A stretch of 64,000 bases of DNA from UBA2357 sp046295975. GTDB lineage: Bacteria > Pseudomonadota > Gammaproteobacteria > Burkholderiales > Rhodocyclaceae. The position numbers were made by a program, and so were the translations under genes. The notes beneath the pieces are model-generated. The model had not been told where the DNA came from. It did not search any database and was given only the letters and a program-made list of their open reading frames with translations. The stretch spans positions 1 to 64,000 of the forward strand of contig JBKBMG010000020.1 of NCBI GenBank assembly GCA_046295975.1, given 5' to 3'. Below are positions 25,427 to 33,706 of the stretch, piece by piece. The stretch's first letter is position 1, and each line of letters begins with the position of its first letter.

Positions 25427-26428
25427 TTACGGCCGCCGGGCGCGGGCGGTTTCCAGAAACTCACACAATTGCGTGGCACCGTCGAGAATGCGCGGGGTAT
25501 GGCGCTGGATCAGATCGGGCGGCACGAAGAACAGGTTGTCGCGGGTGACCGCGGTCAGCTGCGGCCAGCGGCGCCATTCGTCCAGCCATTCCGGGCGTGC
25601 CTCGCCCATGCCGCTGGCGACGATGGCCTCGGGGTTGGCGGCGAGCACGCCTTCGGTGCCGATCTTGGGGGCGAGCGGGGCGAGGTCGCTGAATACGTTC
25701 TCGCCGCCGCACAGGCGGATCACGTCGGAAATCAGGTGTTCGCCGTTGATCGTCATCAGCGGCTGGTTCCAGATCTGATAGAACATCGGCACCGGCGGGC
25801 GGGCGGCATGTTGCGCGGCGAGCGCCGCGTGTCGCGCACGGAAGGCGTCGGCGGCGGCGCGTGCGGCTGGTTCGGTGCCGGCGAGCCGGCCCAGGGCCTC
25901 TATGGCGTCGGCTACCGCCGCCAGGCTGCGCGGCTCGTTCAGATACACCGGAATGCCGAGCGCTTCGAGGCGGTCGAGATGGGCGTGGCGGTTGCCACTT
26001 TGCCAGGCGACGATGAGGTCGGGCCGCAGTGAGGCGACCGCCTCCATGTCCACGTTCATGTAGCCGCCGACCTGGGGCAGACGGGTGGCGGCTTCCGGAT
26101 AGTCACTGTAGGCGACGACGCCCACCACCTGGTCGCCCGCCCCGGCGGCGAACAGCAGTTCGGTGACGTGCGGCGCCAGGCTGACGATGCGCCGCGCTGG
26201 CGCCGGCAAGCGGACTTCGCGGCCGGTTTCGTCGAGCAGCACGATGGCGGTGTCGCCGGGCGCGGTGGCGTGGTTGACGGTGCTGGCCGGGGGGGCGGCC
26301 GGGGCGCTGGCCGGCGCCTCCGAACGGGCGTGCAGCGAGAGCGGTGCGAGCGCGCAGGCGAGGCCAGTGAGGATGGCCAGCAGGCTGCGACGCGGCGGGG
26401 CGGCAAAGCCGGATGGGGTGGCGTTCAT
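25427..26428 (-). CDS. Periplasmic cobalamin/iron-siderophore-type binding protein (BtuF-like)
   Basis: A 333-residue exported protein with a signal peptide (about 1-34, ending SLHA) and a low-complexity Ala/Pro segment before the fold begins. The motif RIVSLAPHVTELLFAAGAGDQVVGV (about 87-111) is typical of BtuF and related class III binding proteins, as is DLIVAWQSGN later. Neighbouring cob genes make cobalamin or a corrinoid precursor the likely ligand. No permease or ATPase gene (btuC, btuD) is adjacent, so the protein may use a transporter encoded elsewhere. The ATG at 26428 overlaps the stop of cobC (ATGA). Confidence 0.87.
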   Translation of the reverse strand: MNATPSGFAAPPRRSLLAILTGLACALAPLSLHARSEAPASAPAAPPASTVNHATAPGDTAIVLLDETGREVRLPAPARRIVSLAPHVTELLFAAGAGDQVVGVVAYSDYPEAATRLPQVGGYMNVDMEAVASLRPDLIVAWQSGNRHAHLDRLEALGIPVYLNEPRSLAAVADAIEALGRLAGTEPAARAAADAFRARHAALAAQHAARPPVPMFYQIWNQPLMTINGEHLISDVIRLCGGENVFSDLAPLAPKIGTEGVLAANPEAIVASGMGEARPEWLDEWRRWPQLTAVTRDNLFFVPPDLIQRHTPRILDGATQLCEFLETARARRP

Positions 26429-27420
26429 GGGTTGTCCTTGAGTAGCTCGAGCGTCGTGAGGGCGTCGGTGAGGCGCTGCCAGCCGGTCTCGTCGGCGGGC
26501 AGGCCGAAGCGCAGGCTGGGGGGCGTATCGAAGCGGCGCAACAGGATGCCGCGGCGGGCGAAATGGTCGAATACCGCGTCCGCCCGGGGGGTGATGACCC
26601 ACTTGAACAACGCGGGTCCGCGCGCCGGGCCCAGCGGGCTGGCGCCGATCAGGCCGGCCAGACGAGCGTCGGCCTGCGCCAGTCGCTGGCGTGCTGCGGT
26701 CTGCCAGGCGCGATCCTGAAGGGCGATGCGGGCGACGTGGCGGGCCGGGCCGGACAGTGTCCACGGCCCCAGTTGTTCGGCCAGCCGCCGACGCAACGAG
26801 GCCGGCGCGAAGACGAAGCCCACGCGTGCGCCGGCCAGACCGAAGAACTTGCCCAGCGAGCGCAGCACCACCAGTCCGTCGCGCCCGGCGTCGGCCACCA
26901 GCCCGGCGCGGGGCTGGGTGTCCATGAAGGCCTCGTCTACCACCAGCCAGCCGCCCCGCCGCTGCAACCGGGCGTGCCAGTCGCGCAGCCGCGCGGCCTC
27001 CACCGTTTCGCCGCTGGGGTTGTTGGGGGTGACCAGCACCACCACGTCGGTGTCGTCGAGCGCGGCCTCCAGTGCGTCGGCGTTCGCATGCGCGCGCACC
27101 TGCCGCTCGCGCCAGGCGTGGGGGTGCTCGGCGTAGGTCGGCGTGAGCACGCCGATGCGGGTGCCGGGCAGCAGTGCCGGCAAGGCCTGGATGGCCGGTT
27201 GCGAGCCGGCTACCGGTAGCAATTCGGTGCTGCCGTAGTAGTCCGCGGCCGCCTGTTCCAGGCCGTCGTCGGTTTCGGGCAGGCGCAGCCATGCGGCGGG
27301 TGGAATCGCTGGTACCGGATAGCCGTCCGGATTGATGCCGGTGGACAGGTCCAGCCAGTCGCCGAGCGGAATGTCGTAGCGTTGTGCGGCCAGTCGCAGG
27401 CGGCCGCCATGTTCGAGCAG
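26425..27420 (-). CDS. cobC: Threonine-phosphate decarboxylase (CobC/CobD), unusual start codon
   Basis: A PLP-dependent aminotransferase-like enzyme of about 331 residues that makes aminopropanol phosphate for the nucleotide loop of cobalamin. LEHGGRL at the N terminus, LDLSTGINPDGYP, VTPNNPSGE, VVDEAFMD and RSLGKFFGLAGARVGF (with the PLP lysine) are clear. No ATG, GTG or TTG fits the N terminus. The best match to the family begins at a CTG at 27420 (giving M-L-E-H-G-G), with AAGGAG twelve bases upstream. An ATC six bases after that AAGGAG is the other possibility. The gene lies 23 bases after cbiB and overlaps btuF by four. Confidence 0.85.
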   Translation of the reverse strand: MLEHGGRLRLAAQRYDIPLGDWLDLSTGINPDGYPVPAIPPAAWLRLPETDDGLEQAAADYYGSTELLPVAGSQPAIQALPALLPGTRIGVLTPTYAEHPHAWRERQVRAHANADALEAALDDTDVVVLVTPNNPSGETVEAARLRDWHARLQRRGGWLVVDEAFMDTQPRAGLVADAGRDGLVVLRSLGKFFGLAGARVGFVFAPASLRRRLAEQLGPWTLSGPARHVARIALQDRAWQTAARQRLAQADARLAGLIGASPLGPARGPALFKWVITPRADAVFDHFARRGILLRRFDTPPSLRFGLPADETGWQRLTDALTTLELLKDNP

Positions 27421-27443
27421 GGTGATGGTGAGCTCCTTGTCGG

Positions 27444-28397
27444 TCAGCCCAACAGGCTGACGCTCAGGGTGGCAACAGCGGTCAGTGCGAGCCACAGCCA
27501 CATGCCGTGGGTCACCAGGCGCACGGCGCGGGTCACGCTGTCGGCGTCGGGCGGTGCGCCGCGGCCCAGGGCGGGGCGGTCCTCGACCCGGCCGTGGTAG
27601 ATGGCGGGGCCGCCCAAGGCCACGGACAGACTGCCCGCGCCGGAGGCCATGACCGGCCCGGCGTTGGGGCTGTCCCAGGCGGGGGCCTGGCTGCGCCAGC
27701 AGGCGAGCGCCAGGCGGGTGCGGCCGAGCAGCGCATAGGTGAGGGCGGTGAGGCGCGCTGGCAGCCAGTTGAGCACGTCGTCCAGGCGGGCGGCGGCCCA
27801 GCCGAAACGCAGGTAGCGCGGCGTGCGATAGCCCCACATCGCGTCCAGCGTGTTGGCGAGCCGGAACAGCAGGGCGCCGGGGCCCCCCAGCAGGCAGAAC
27901 CAGAAGAGTGTGCCGAACACCGCGTCGTTGCCGTTCTCGAGCACCGACTCGGTGGCGGCGCGGGCCACGCCTTCGGCGTCCAGGTGGGTGGTGTCGCGGC
28001 TGACGATCCAGCCGACGCGGGTGCGCGCGGCGTCGAGGTCGCCCGCGGCCAGCGGTTCGGCGACGGCGCGGGCGTGCTCGGCCAGACTGCAGGCGCCCAG
28101 CGCGAAGTACAGCAGGCCGATATCCACGATCCAGCCCAGCGCGGGATGCAGGCTGCGCAGCCAGAGTGCCGCAGCGACCCAGGGCATGACCGCGAGCAGC
28201 CACGCCAGCAGGCCCAGGCCGCGCCCGCCGTGTGGCGCGACGCGGCGCACGGCGGCCTCCAGCCAGGCGGCGTAGCGACCGAAGCCGACCAGCGGATGCC
28301 AGCGGCGCGGCTCGCCCAGCAGGCGGTCGAGCACGGTGCCGGCGGCGAGCTTCAGCGGCAGGGCGAGTGCAGCGAGTGCGGGATCGAGATACGCCAT
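27444..28397 (-). CDS. cbiB: Adenosylcobinamide-phosphate synthase (CbiB/CobD)
   Basis: A 317-residue inner-membrane protein with about four to six hydrophobic segments. It attaches aminopropanol (phosphate) to adenosylcobyric acid. Family markers are DRLLGEPRRWHPLVGFGR (24-41), SRDTTHLDAEGVARAATESVLEN (about 133-155) and RANTLDAMWGY-like RLANTLDAMWGY (about 179-190), then GPVMASGAGSLSVALGG. It is read divergently from cobQ across 59 bases and is followed by cobC, which makes its substrate. The ATG at 28397 gives a standard N terminus. Confidence 0.93.
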   Translation of the reverse strand: MAYLDPALAALALPLKLAAGTVLDRLLGEPRRWHPLVGFGRYAAWLEAAVRRVAPHGGRGLGLLAWLLAVMPWVAAALWLRSLHPALGWIVDIGLLYFALGACSLAEHARAVAEPLAAGDLDAARTRVGWIVSRDTTHLDAEGVARAATESVLENGNDAVFGTLFWFCLLGGPGALLFRLANTLDAMWGYRTPRYLRFGWAAARLDDVLNWLPARLTALTYALLGRTRLALACWRSQAPAWDSPNAGPVMASGAGSLSVALGGPAIYHGRVEDRPALGRGAPPDADSVTRAVRLVTHGMWLWLALTAVATLSVSLLG

Positions 28398-28456
28398 CGT
28401 CAGGGGATCGGTGATAATCGCCGGCTTGGAATAGACACGACACGGGATTTTACGCG

Positions 28457-29974
28457 ATGCCGAATGCTGCCGCCCTGATGGTGCAGGGCACGACCTCCGA
28501 TGCCGGCAAGAGTACGCTGGTGGCCGGCCTCGCGCGGGTGCTGGCGCGACGCGGCATGCGCGTGGCGCCGTTCAAGCCGCAGAACATGGCCTTGAATTCC
28601 GCCGTGACCGCCGACGGCGGCGAGATCGGCCGGGCCCAGGCGCTGCAGGCGCTGGCCGCGGGCGTCGCGACGCATACCGATTTCAACCCGGTGCTGCTGA
28701 AGCCGTCGTCCGACGTGGGGGCGCAAGTCATCATCCACGGCAAGGCGGTGGCCAATCTGTCGGCGCGCGATTACCACCACTACAAGCCCACCGCGATGGC
28801 CGCGGTGATGGCGTCGTGGCAACGCCTGTGCGCCGCCTACGACTGCGTGCTGGTGGAGGGCGCGGGCAGCCCGGCGGAGATCAACCTGCGCGACCGCGAC
28901 ATCGCCAACATGGGCTTTGCCGAGGCCGCCGACGTGCCGGTGATTCTGGTCGCGGACATCGACAAGGGCGGGGTGTTCGCGCACCTGGTAGGGACGCTGG
29001 AGTTGTTGTCGCCGTCGGAGCAGGCGCGGGTGAAGGGCTTCGTGATCAACCGCTTTCGCGGTGACATCGGCTTGCTGGAACCCGGGCTGGCGTGGCTGGA
29101 GGCGCGCACCGGGCGCCCGGTGCTGGGCGTGTTGCCGTATCTGCACGGGCTTTTTCTCGACGCCGAGGATGCGATTGCCGACGCCCGGGCGGACAAGGCC
29201 GCGGCGCGGCTGCGGGTGGTGGCGCCGGTTTTTCCGCGTGTGTCCAACCACACCGATCTCGATCCGCTGCGCTTGCATCCGCAGGTGGATTTCCGCTGGA
29301 TCGGCCCCGGACAGGCGATTCCGCCAGCGGATCTGGTGGTGTTGCCCGGTTCCAAGAGCGTGCAGGCCGACCTGGCATGGTTGCGCGCCCAGGGCTGGGA
29401 GGCGTACCTGCAGCGCCACCTGCGTTACGGCGGCAAGCTGTTCGGGATTTGCGGCGGGTTCCAGATGCTCGGTCAGGCGGTGGATGACCCTCATGGCGTC
29501 GAGGGCGCGCCTGGCGAGCGACCGGGCTTAGGCTGGCTGGACATGCGCACCACGCTGGCGCGCGACAAGCAACTGGTGAACGTGGCCGGGTGGCTGAGCC
29601 TGGGCGCGGCGCCGTTGCGGGGCTACGAGATCCACATGGGCGTGAGCAGCGGGCCCGCCCTGGCGCAGCCCTTGGTGACGCTGGACGATGGCCGCCATGA
29701 TGGTGCGCGCTCCGCCGACGGGCAGGTGGCCGGAACCTATGTGCATGGCGTGCTGGACCACCCAGAGGCGCTGGCGGCGGTGCTGGCCTGGGCGGGCGCG
29801 GACGACATTGGCACGGTGGACCTGGCGGCACGGCGCGAGGCCGATCTGGACCGCCTGGCGGACGCGGTCGAGTCGCACCTGGATCTCGAGCGTGTGTGTG
29901 TGGCGGCCGGGCTGGCTGGCGCGCCTTCCGTCCAGGGGGCGATGTCCAGGCCTACTCGAAGGCATAGTCGATAG
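28457..29974 (+). CDS. cobQ: Cobyric acid synthase (CobQ/CbiP)
   Basis: A 505-residue glutamine-dependent amidotransferase that amidates four carboxylates of the corrin ring. The N-terminal ATP-binding domain has GTTSDAGKST (11-20). The triad-type glutamine amidotransferase domain has its nucleophile Cys332 in LFGICGGFQMLG. The last His is probably in GTYVHGVLDH. ADIDKGGVFAHLVGT and GSKSVQADLAWL are further markers. It would be coregulated with, or divergent from, cbiB. The C-terminal tail (after about 490) is a short nonconserved Arg-rich extension close to the flanking repeat. Confidence 0.93.
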   Translation: MPNAAALMVQGTTSDAGKSTLVAGLARVLARRGMRVAPFKPQNMALNSAVTADGGEIGRAQALQALAAGVATHTDFNPVLLKPSSDVGAQVIIHGKAVANLSARDYHHYKPTAMAAVMASWQRLCAAYDCVLVEGAGSPAEINLRDRDIANMGFAEAADVPVILVADIDKGGVFAHLVGTLELLSPSEQARVKGFVINRFRGDIGLLEPGLAWLEARTGRPVLGVLPYLHGLFLDAEDAIADARADKAAARLRVVAPVFPRVSNHTDLDPLRLHPQVDFRWIGPGQAIPPADLVVLPGSKSVQADLAWLRAQGWEAYLQRHLRYGGKLFGICGGFQMLGQAVDDPHGVEGAPGERPGLGWLDMRTTLARDKQLVNVAGWLSLGAAPLRGYEIHMGVSSGPALAQPLVTLDDGRHDGARSADGQVAGTYVHGVLDHPEALAAVLAWAGADDIGTVDLAARREADLDRLADAVESHLDLERVCVAAGLAGAPSVQGAMSRPTRRHSR

Positions 29975-29987
29975 GCGTCCTTGGGCA

Positions 29988-30089
29988 GGCTTGTCGAAGC
30001 CCGACGTCCGGCACTGCCGAAGCCGCCCTTCGACAGGCTCAGGGCGAGCGGAGTACCCGTTTCCTGCGTCTGCTCTGCCGCGGCGGGGC
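29988..30089 (+). repeat. Inverted repeat flanking the cobalamin genes, right copy
   Basis: Reverse-complement partner of 25254-25363. It includes AGTACCCGTTTCCTGCGTCT and the short palindrome copy at 30024-30046. It ends before the terminal part of the crotonase gene, which is read toward it. Confidence 0.8.
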
Positions 30090-30144
30090 TTGCTTTGCTC
30101 AGCCCCAACGGTGAGGAATGAATCGGAGCTCCGCCAACGGCCGG

Positions 30145-30924
30145 TCAGCGTCCCTTGAACAGGGGTTTGCGCTTGTTCAGAAAGGCGTCCAGGCCCTCGC
30201 GGTAGTCGTCGGTGGCGAGGAAGTCGAAGGCGGCGCGCTTCTCGGACTCGGACAGTGGCTCGGCGCGGGTCAGGCGGCGTACCCATTGCTTGTGCCAGCG
30301 CGCCACCAGCGGTGCGCCGGTGGCGATGCGGGTGGCGGTGGCGCGGGCTTCGTCCATCACCGCTTCGTCGTCCACCACGCGGGTCAGCAGACCTTTCTGC
30401 AGCGCCTCGTGCGCCGGCAGGATACGCCCCTCGAGCAGGATTTCGAGCAGCACCGCGGGGCCCACCAGTTCCAGCAGTCCGGCCATTTCACCCGGGTACA
30501 TGGAGAAGCCGAGCTTGTTGATCGGTGCGCCAAAGCGCGCCGACTCAGCGGCGATGCGCAGGTCGCAGCAGCCGGCAATCTCCAGCCCGCCGCCGATGCA
30601 GGCGCCGCGGATGGCGGCCACGGTGGGAATAGGGCAGGCGCGGATGGCGTCGAGCGCGCGTGCGACGAGTTCGTCGTGGTAGTGCAGGGCGTCGTCCACG
30701 GTGGCGCGTACGGTGAGGAATTCCTCGATGTCGCCGCCGGCGGCAAAGGCCTCGCCAGCGCCGGTGAGAATGACGCAGCGCAGGCTGTCGTCGGCATGGA
30801 TGCGCGCCATCGCCTCGCGCAGCTGCACCCACATGGCAGCATTGATGGCGTTCAGCCGGCCGGGGTTGGAGAGGGTGAGGAAGGCGACGTCGGCGTCGCG
30901 CTGGAAGAGAATCTCGCCGCTCAT
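30145..30924 (-). CDS. Enoyl-CoA hydratase/isomerase-family protein with altered active site
   Basis: A 259-residue crotonase-fold protein. The acyl-CoA pocket and oxyanion-hole segments are clear: AGEAFAAGGDIEEF (56-69) and RGACIGGGLEIAGCCD (106-121), with Glu115 at the first catalytic position. At the second catalytic position, normally Glu in a P-E pair, the sequence is FGAPINKLG with Ile135. A classical two-Glu hydratase is thus unlikely, and an isomerase, a specialised lyase or another crotonase reaction is possible. The gene stands alone, with a palindrome 29 bases upstream that may be its operator. Substrate unknown. Confidence 0.85.
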   Translation of the reverse strand: MSGEILFQRDADVAFLTLSNPGRLNAINAAMWVQLREAMARIHADDSLRCVILTGAGEAFAAGGDIEEFLTVRATVDDALHYHDELVARALDAIRACPIPTVAAIRGACIGGGLEIAGCCDLRIAAESARFGAPINKLGFSMYPGEMAGLLELVGPAVLLEILLEGRILPAHEALQKGLLTRVVDDEAVMDEARATATRIATGAPLVARWHKQWVRRLTRAEPLSESEKRAAFDFLATDDYREGLDAFLNKRKPLFKGR

Positions 30925-30952
30925 GGAGGTCGTTTGGGGTGGAGGACATGGC

Positions 30953-30965
30953 CCATACCGTATGG
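30953..30965. promoter_or_regulatory. Palindromic operator candidate upstream of the crotonase gene
   Basis: CCATACCGTATGG is a perfect palindrome around one central base, followed by a further TATGG. It lies 29-41 bases upstream of the crotonase start codon, where a repressor of the TetR or GntR type could act. The regulator is not identified. Confidence 0.5.
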
Positions 30966-31146
30966 TATGGAGTGGGGATCATAGCGCATCGGCGCCGCGG
31001 CACGGCAGTGATAGACTGTCGCGCCGCCCGGATGACATGGTGTCTGTCTGAGCGGCCTTGAAAGGCGTGGCTTTGCGCTTGCGCCTGAACGCCCCCCGCT
31101 GCGTTGTGGAATGCTTCACAACCTCCAGGGCGGCAAGGAGTTACCC

Positions 31147-32457
31147 GTGTCGTTGTTCAATCATCTGTTACTCATCTTGGCGCTGATCGCGATCAGCGCT
31201 TTCTTTTCCATTTCCGAGATCTCGCTTGCCGCTTCGCGCAAGGTCAAGTTGCGCCTGATGGCCGAGGGCGGGCACCCCAATGCGCAGCGCGTGCTGGCGC
31301 TGCAGGACAGCCCGGGCAACTTCTTCACAGTGGTGCAGATCGGCCTCAATGCGGTGGCCATCCTGGGTGGCATCGTCGGCGAGTCGGCGCTTTCGCCGCA
31401 TGTTGCCGGGGTCTTGCGCACGATGTCCGACGGGGCGTGGGTGGACACCGCCAGCTTCGTGATCGCCTTTGTCTTCGTGACCTCGCTGTTCGTGCTGTTC
31501 GCCGATCTGATGCCCAAGCGCTTCGGCATGGTGCAGCCGGAGCGCGTGGCGGTGGCAGTGGTGCGGCCGATGCAGCTGTGCATGACCGTGTTTGCGCCGC
31601 TGGTGTGGGTGTTCAACGGCCTGGCCAATCGCATCTTCCGCCTGCTCGGCGTGCCCAGCGTGCGCATCGACGACATTACCCCGGCGGACATCATGGCGAT
31701 GGCCGATGCCGGGGCGCAGGCCGGGGTGCTGCTCAACCAGGAGCAGCACCTGATTGCCAACGTCTTCGAGCTCGATTCGCGCATCATCCCGTCGGCCATG
31801 AGTTCGCGCGAGAGCATCGTGTTCCTCACCCTGGGCGAGGCCGAGGAGAGCATCCGCGGCAAGATCGCCGACACGCCGCACGGCAAGTACCCGGTGTGCG
31901 AGAAGGACGGCATCGACTCGGTGATCGGCTACGTGGACGCCAAGGACATCCTGCCGCGCATCATCAGCGGGCAGAAGCTGTCGCTGCGCACCGAGCCCAT
32001 CGTGCGCAAGATCCTGGTGCTGCCGGACACGCTGAATCTGTTCGAGGCGCTGGAGCGCTTTCGCGACGCCAAGGAGGACTTCGCCGTCATCGTCAATGAG
32101 TACGCCCTGGTGGTCGGCCTGCTGACCCTGCAGGACGTCATGAGCACGGTGATGGGCGACTTGGTCAGCCCCTTCCAGGAAGAACTGATCGTGCGCCGCG
32201 ACGACAACTCCTGGCTGATCGACGGGGTGACGCCGATCGAGGACGTCATGCAGGCGCTGGACATTGACGTGTTCGAGGGCTTCCAGAACTACGAGACGGT
32301 GGCCGGCTTCCTGATGTACATGCTGCGCAAGGTGCCCAAGCGCACCGATTTCGTCGAGTACGCCGGCTACAAGTTCGAGGTGGTGGATATCGACAGCTAT
32401 CGCATCGACCAGGTGCTGGTGACGCGCGCCGGGGCGGAGCTGGCAGCCGGCAAGTAA
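31147..32457 (+). CDS. CNNM/CorC-type transporter-associated membrane protein
   Basis: A 436-residue inner-membrane protein. The N-terminal CNNM (DUF21) domain has three or four helices (about 5-25, 65-85, 95-125 and 140-160), with FFSISEISLAASRKVKL at the first. A pair of CBS domains follows (about 205-330) and a C-terminal CorC_HlyC domain starts near 345 (DDNSWLIDGVTPIEDV). Proteins of this type are linked to Mg2+ or Na+ handling; some were once called hemolysins. I prefer the GTG at 31147, because AAGGAG stands six bases upstream and the N terminus then fits the family. The ATG at 31111 would add 12 residues. No partner gene is adjacent. Confidence 0.88.
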   Translation: MSLFNHLLLILALIAISAFFSISEISLAASRKVKLRLMAEGGHPNAQRVLALQDSPGNFFTVVQIGLNAVAILGGIVGESALSPHVAGVLRTMSDGAWVDTASFVIAFVFVTSLFVLFADLMPKRFGMVQPERVAVAVVRPMQLCMTVFAPLVWVFNGLANRIFRLLGVPSVRIDDITPADIMAMADAGAQAGVLLNQEQHLIANVFELDSRIIPSAMSSRESIVFLTLGEAEESIRGKIADTPHGKYPVCEKDGIDSVIGYVDAKDILPRIISGQKLSLRTEPIVRKILVLPDTLNLFEALERFRDAKEDFAVIVNEYALVVGLLTLQDVMSTVMGDLVSPFQEELIVRRDDNSWLIDGVTPIEDVMQALDIDVFEGFQNYETVAGFLMYMLRKVPKRTDFVEYAGYKFEVVDIDSYRIDQVLVTRAGAELAAGK

Positions 32458-32543
32458 TCGATACCCCTCGTTTGTCTTCGACGGGTCTGTCCCGAGCGAA
32501 GCCGGAGGGCTCAGGGTGAGCGGTGTCCTGCAGGGCCGGCGAA

Positions 32544-33215
32544 CTACGCCGCGCGGCTCCTGGCCTGGGCGATGCGTGCCAGCGCGGCGCGGCCGCTCTT
32601 GATGTGCTCGCGCATGCGCTGCTCGGCCGCATCCACGTCGCGTGCGAGCAGGGCGCCGAGCAGGCTGCGGTGTTCGGCCAGTGATTGCTCCAGCCGGCCT
32701 TCGGAGAACAGCGAGTTGTGGCGCGAGAGCTTGATCACCTTGCGCAGGTCGGTGATCACCTGCAGCAGCCAGCGGTTGTCGGCGATTTCCTGCAGGGCGA
32801 GGTGGAAGGCCTGGTTGGCCTCGAAGAAGCCGTTGATGTTGCCGGTGTCCGCCGCGCGTTCCAGTTCGTCATGGATGCGCTGCAGGCGTTCGAGGTCGGC
32901 ATCGCTGGCGCGCTGTGCGCTTTCGCGCGCGCACTGGCCTTCGAGCAAGGCCATCACGGTGAACACTTCGTCCAGGTCACGCTCGGAAATCTCGGTGACG
33001 TAGCAGCCACGGCGCGGCTTGAGCGTGACCAGGCCTTCCGAGGCCAGCACTTTCAGGGCCTCGCGCAGAGGGGTACGGGAGATGCCGTACTGCACGGCGA
33101 GTGCCTGTTCGTCCACCCAGGTGCCAGGTGGCAGTTCGTGTGAGAAGATGCGCTGCCGCAGCCGTTCGGCGACTTCCTGGTACAGCGCGAGTGGCGCGAT
33201 GCGGGATGTGCTCAT
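32544..33215 (-). CDS. GntR-family regulator with FCD domain
   Basis: A 223-residue repressor or activator. The winged helix is at about 8-75 (YQEVAERLRQRIF, then GISRTPLREALKVLASEGLV). The FCD effector domain follows, with Asp/His metal-type ligands distributed over about 85-210. It is divergent from methylmalonyl-CoA mutase and separated from it by 491 bases that hold a perfect 16-base palindrome. The natural reading is that it controls the propionyl-CoA genes and answers to an organic acid or acyl-CoA of that pathway. The ATG at 33215 is chosen because the extra upstream residues in the frame are Pro/Thr-rich and unlike the family. Confidence 0.87.
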   Translation of the reverse strand: MSTSRIAPLALYQEVAERLRQRIFSHELPPGTWVDEQALAVQYGISRTPLREALKVLASEGLVTLKPRRGCYVTEISERDLDEVFTVMALLEGQCARESAQRASDADLERLQRIHDELERAADTGNINGFFEANQAFHLALQEIADNRWLLQVITDLRKVIKLSRHNSLFSEGRLEQSLAEHRSLLGALLARDVDAAEQRMREHIKSGRAALARIAQARSRAA

Positions 33216-33393
33216 GGCGGGTCGTTGTTGTGTATTGGTGTGGTCGGTGGGTGTGGTCGGTGGCGGTGCCGGGCTCGCATTGTCCCTCAAACCCACGCTG
33301 CGTGGGGGGCTCGAACCACGGTGGCGGAGATGCACCGAACACGGGTGCGAAGCCGGTCACTGCGGATGAGCGAAAGGGTGCTCAACGAGTTGC

Positions 33394-33409
33394 ATCCATA
33401 ATTATGGAT
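33394..33409. promoter_or_regulatory. Perfect 16-base palindrome, likely GntR operator
   Basis: ATCCATAATTATGGAT is a perfect inverted repeat in an AT-rich island, about 180 bases upstream of the GntR start and about 300 bases upstream of mcm. Placement and symmetry fit an operator for the dimeric regulator encoded next to it. Confidence 0.65.
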
Positions 33410-33522
33410 AAAGTATTATTGCGTCCGTCAGTCAAGTCAACTTCCGTGGCGTGGCGGGGTATGGGGGATTCCGGATGAACCGGAACTTGGAGAGGGGCCC
33501 CGCCGTGCATCGGAGCGTCGAC

Positions 33523-33548
33523 GGCCACCCGCGGTTGCGCGGGTGGCC
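33523..33548 (+). other. Strong hairpin in the mcm leader region
   Basis: GGCCACCCGCG at 33523-33533 pairs perfectly with CGCGGGTGGCC at 33538-33548 across a four-base loop. No T-run follows, so it is more likely an mRNA structure or a protein site than an intrinsic terminator. Confidence 0.6.
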
Positions 33549-33706
33549 TGGTCGTCGCGCCTGTCGGTGTGTCGTGCGAGGTGTCCGCGGCATGCCGGAA
33601 CGTGCAAGGTGCCTGGATGGCCGGGCGCTTCGGGCGGACGGCTGAATCCCGGTTCTATAATGCAGCGCGCCCGTCTGCGCCTGCGCTGCTTTCCAAGAGG
33701 TATGCA

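Larger units (their letters stand above)
33216..33706. other. Control region between the GntR gene and mcm
   Basis: 491 bases with no convincing ORF. It includes an AT-rich island at 33385-33425 unlike its surroundings, centred on a 16-base palindrome, which probably marks the promoter region for one or both genes. About 120 bases further on is a strong GC hairpin (33523-33548), and TTCTATAAT just upstream of mcm (near 33653) could be a -10 element. Confidence 0.6.

Noticed and set aside
28398..28456. Cobalamin riboswitch between cbiB and cobQ
   Set aside because: Only 59 bases are available and no conserved B12-box sequence was seen there or upstream of mcm.
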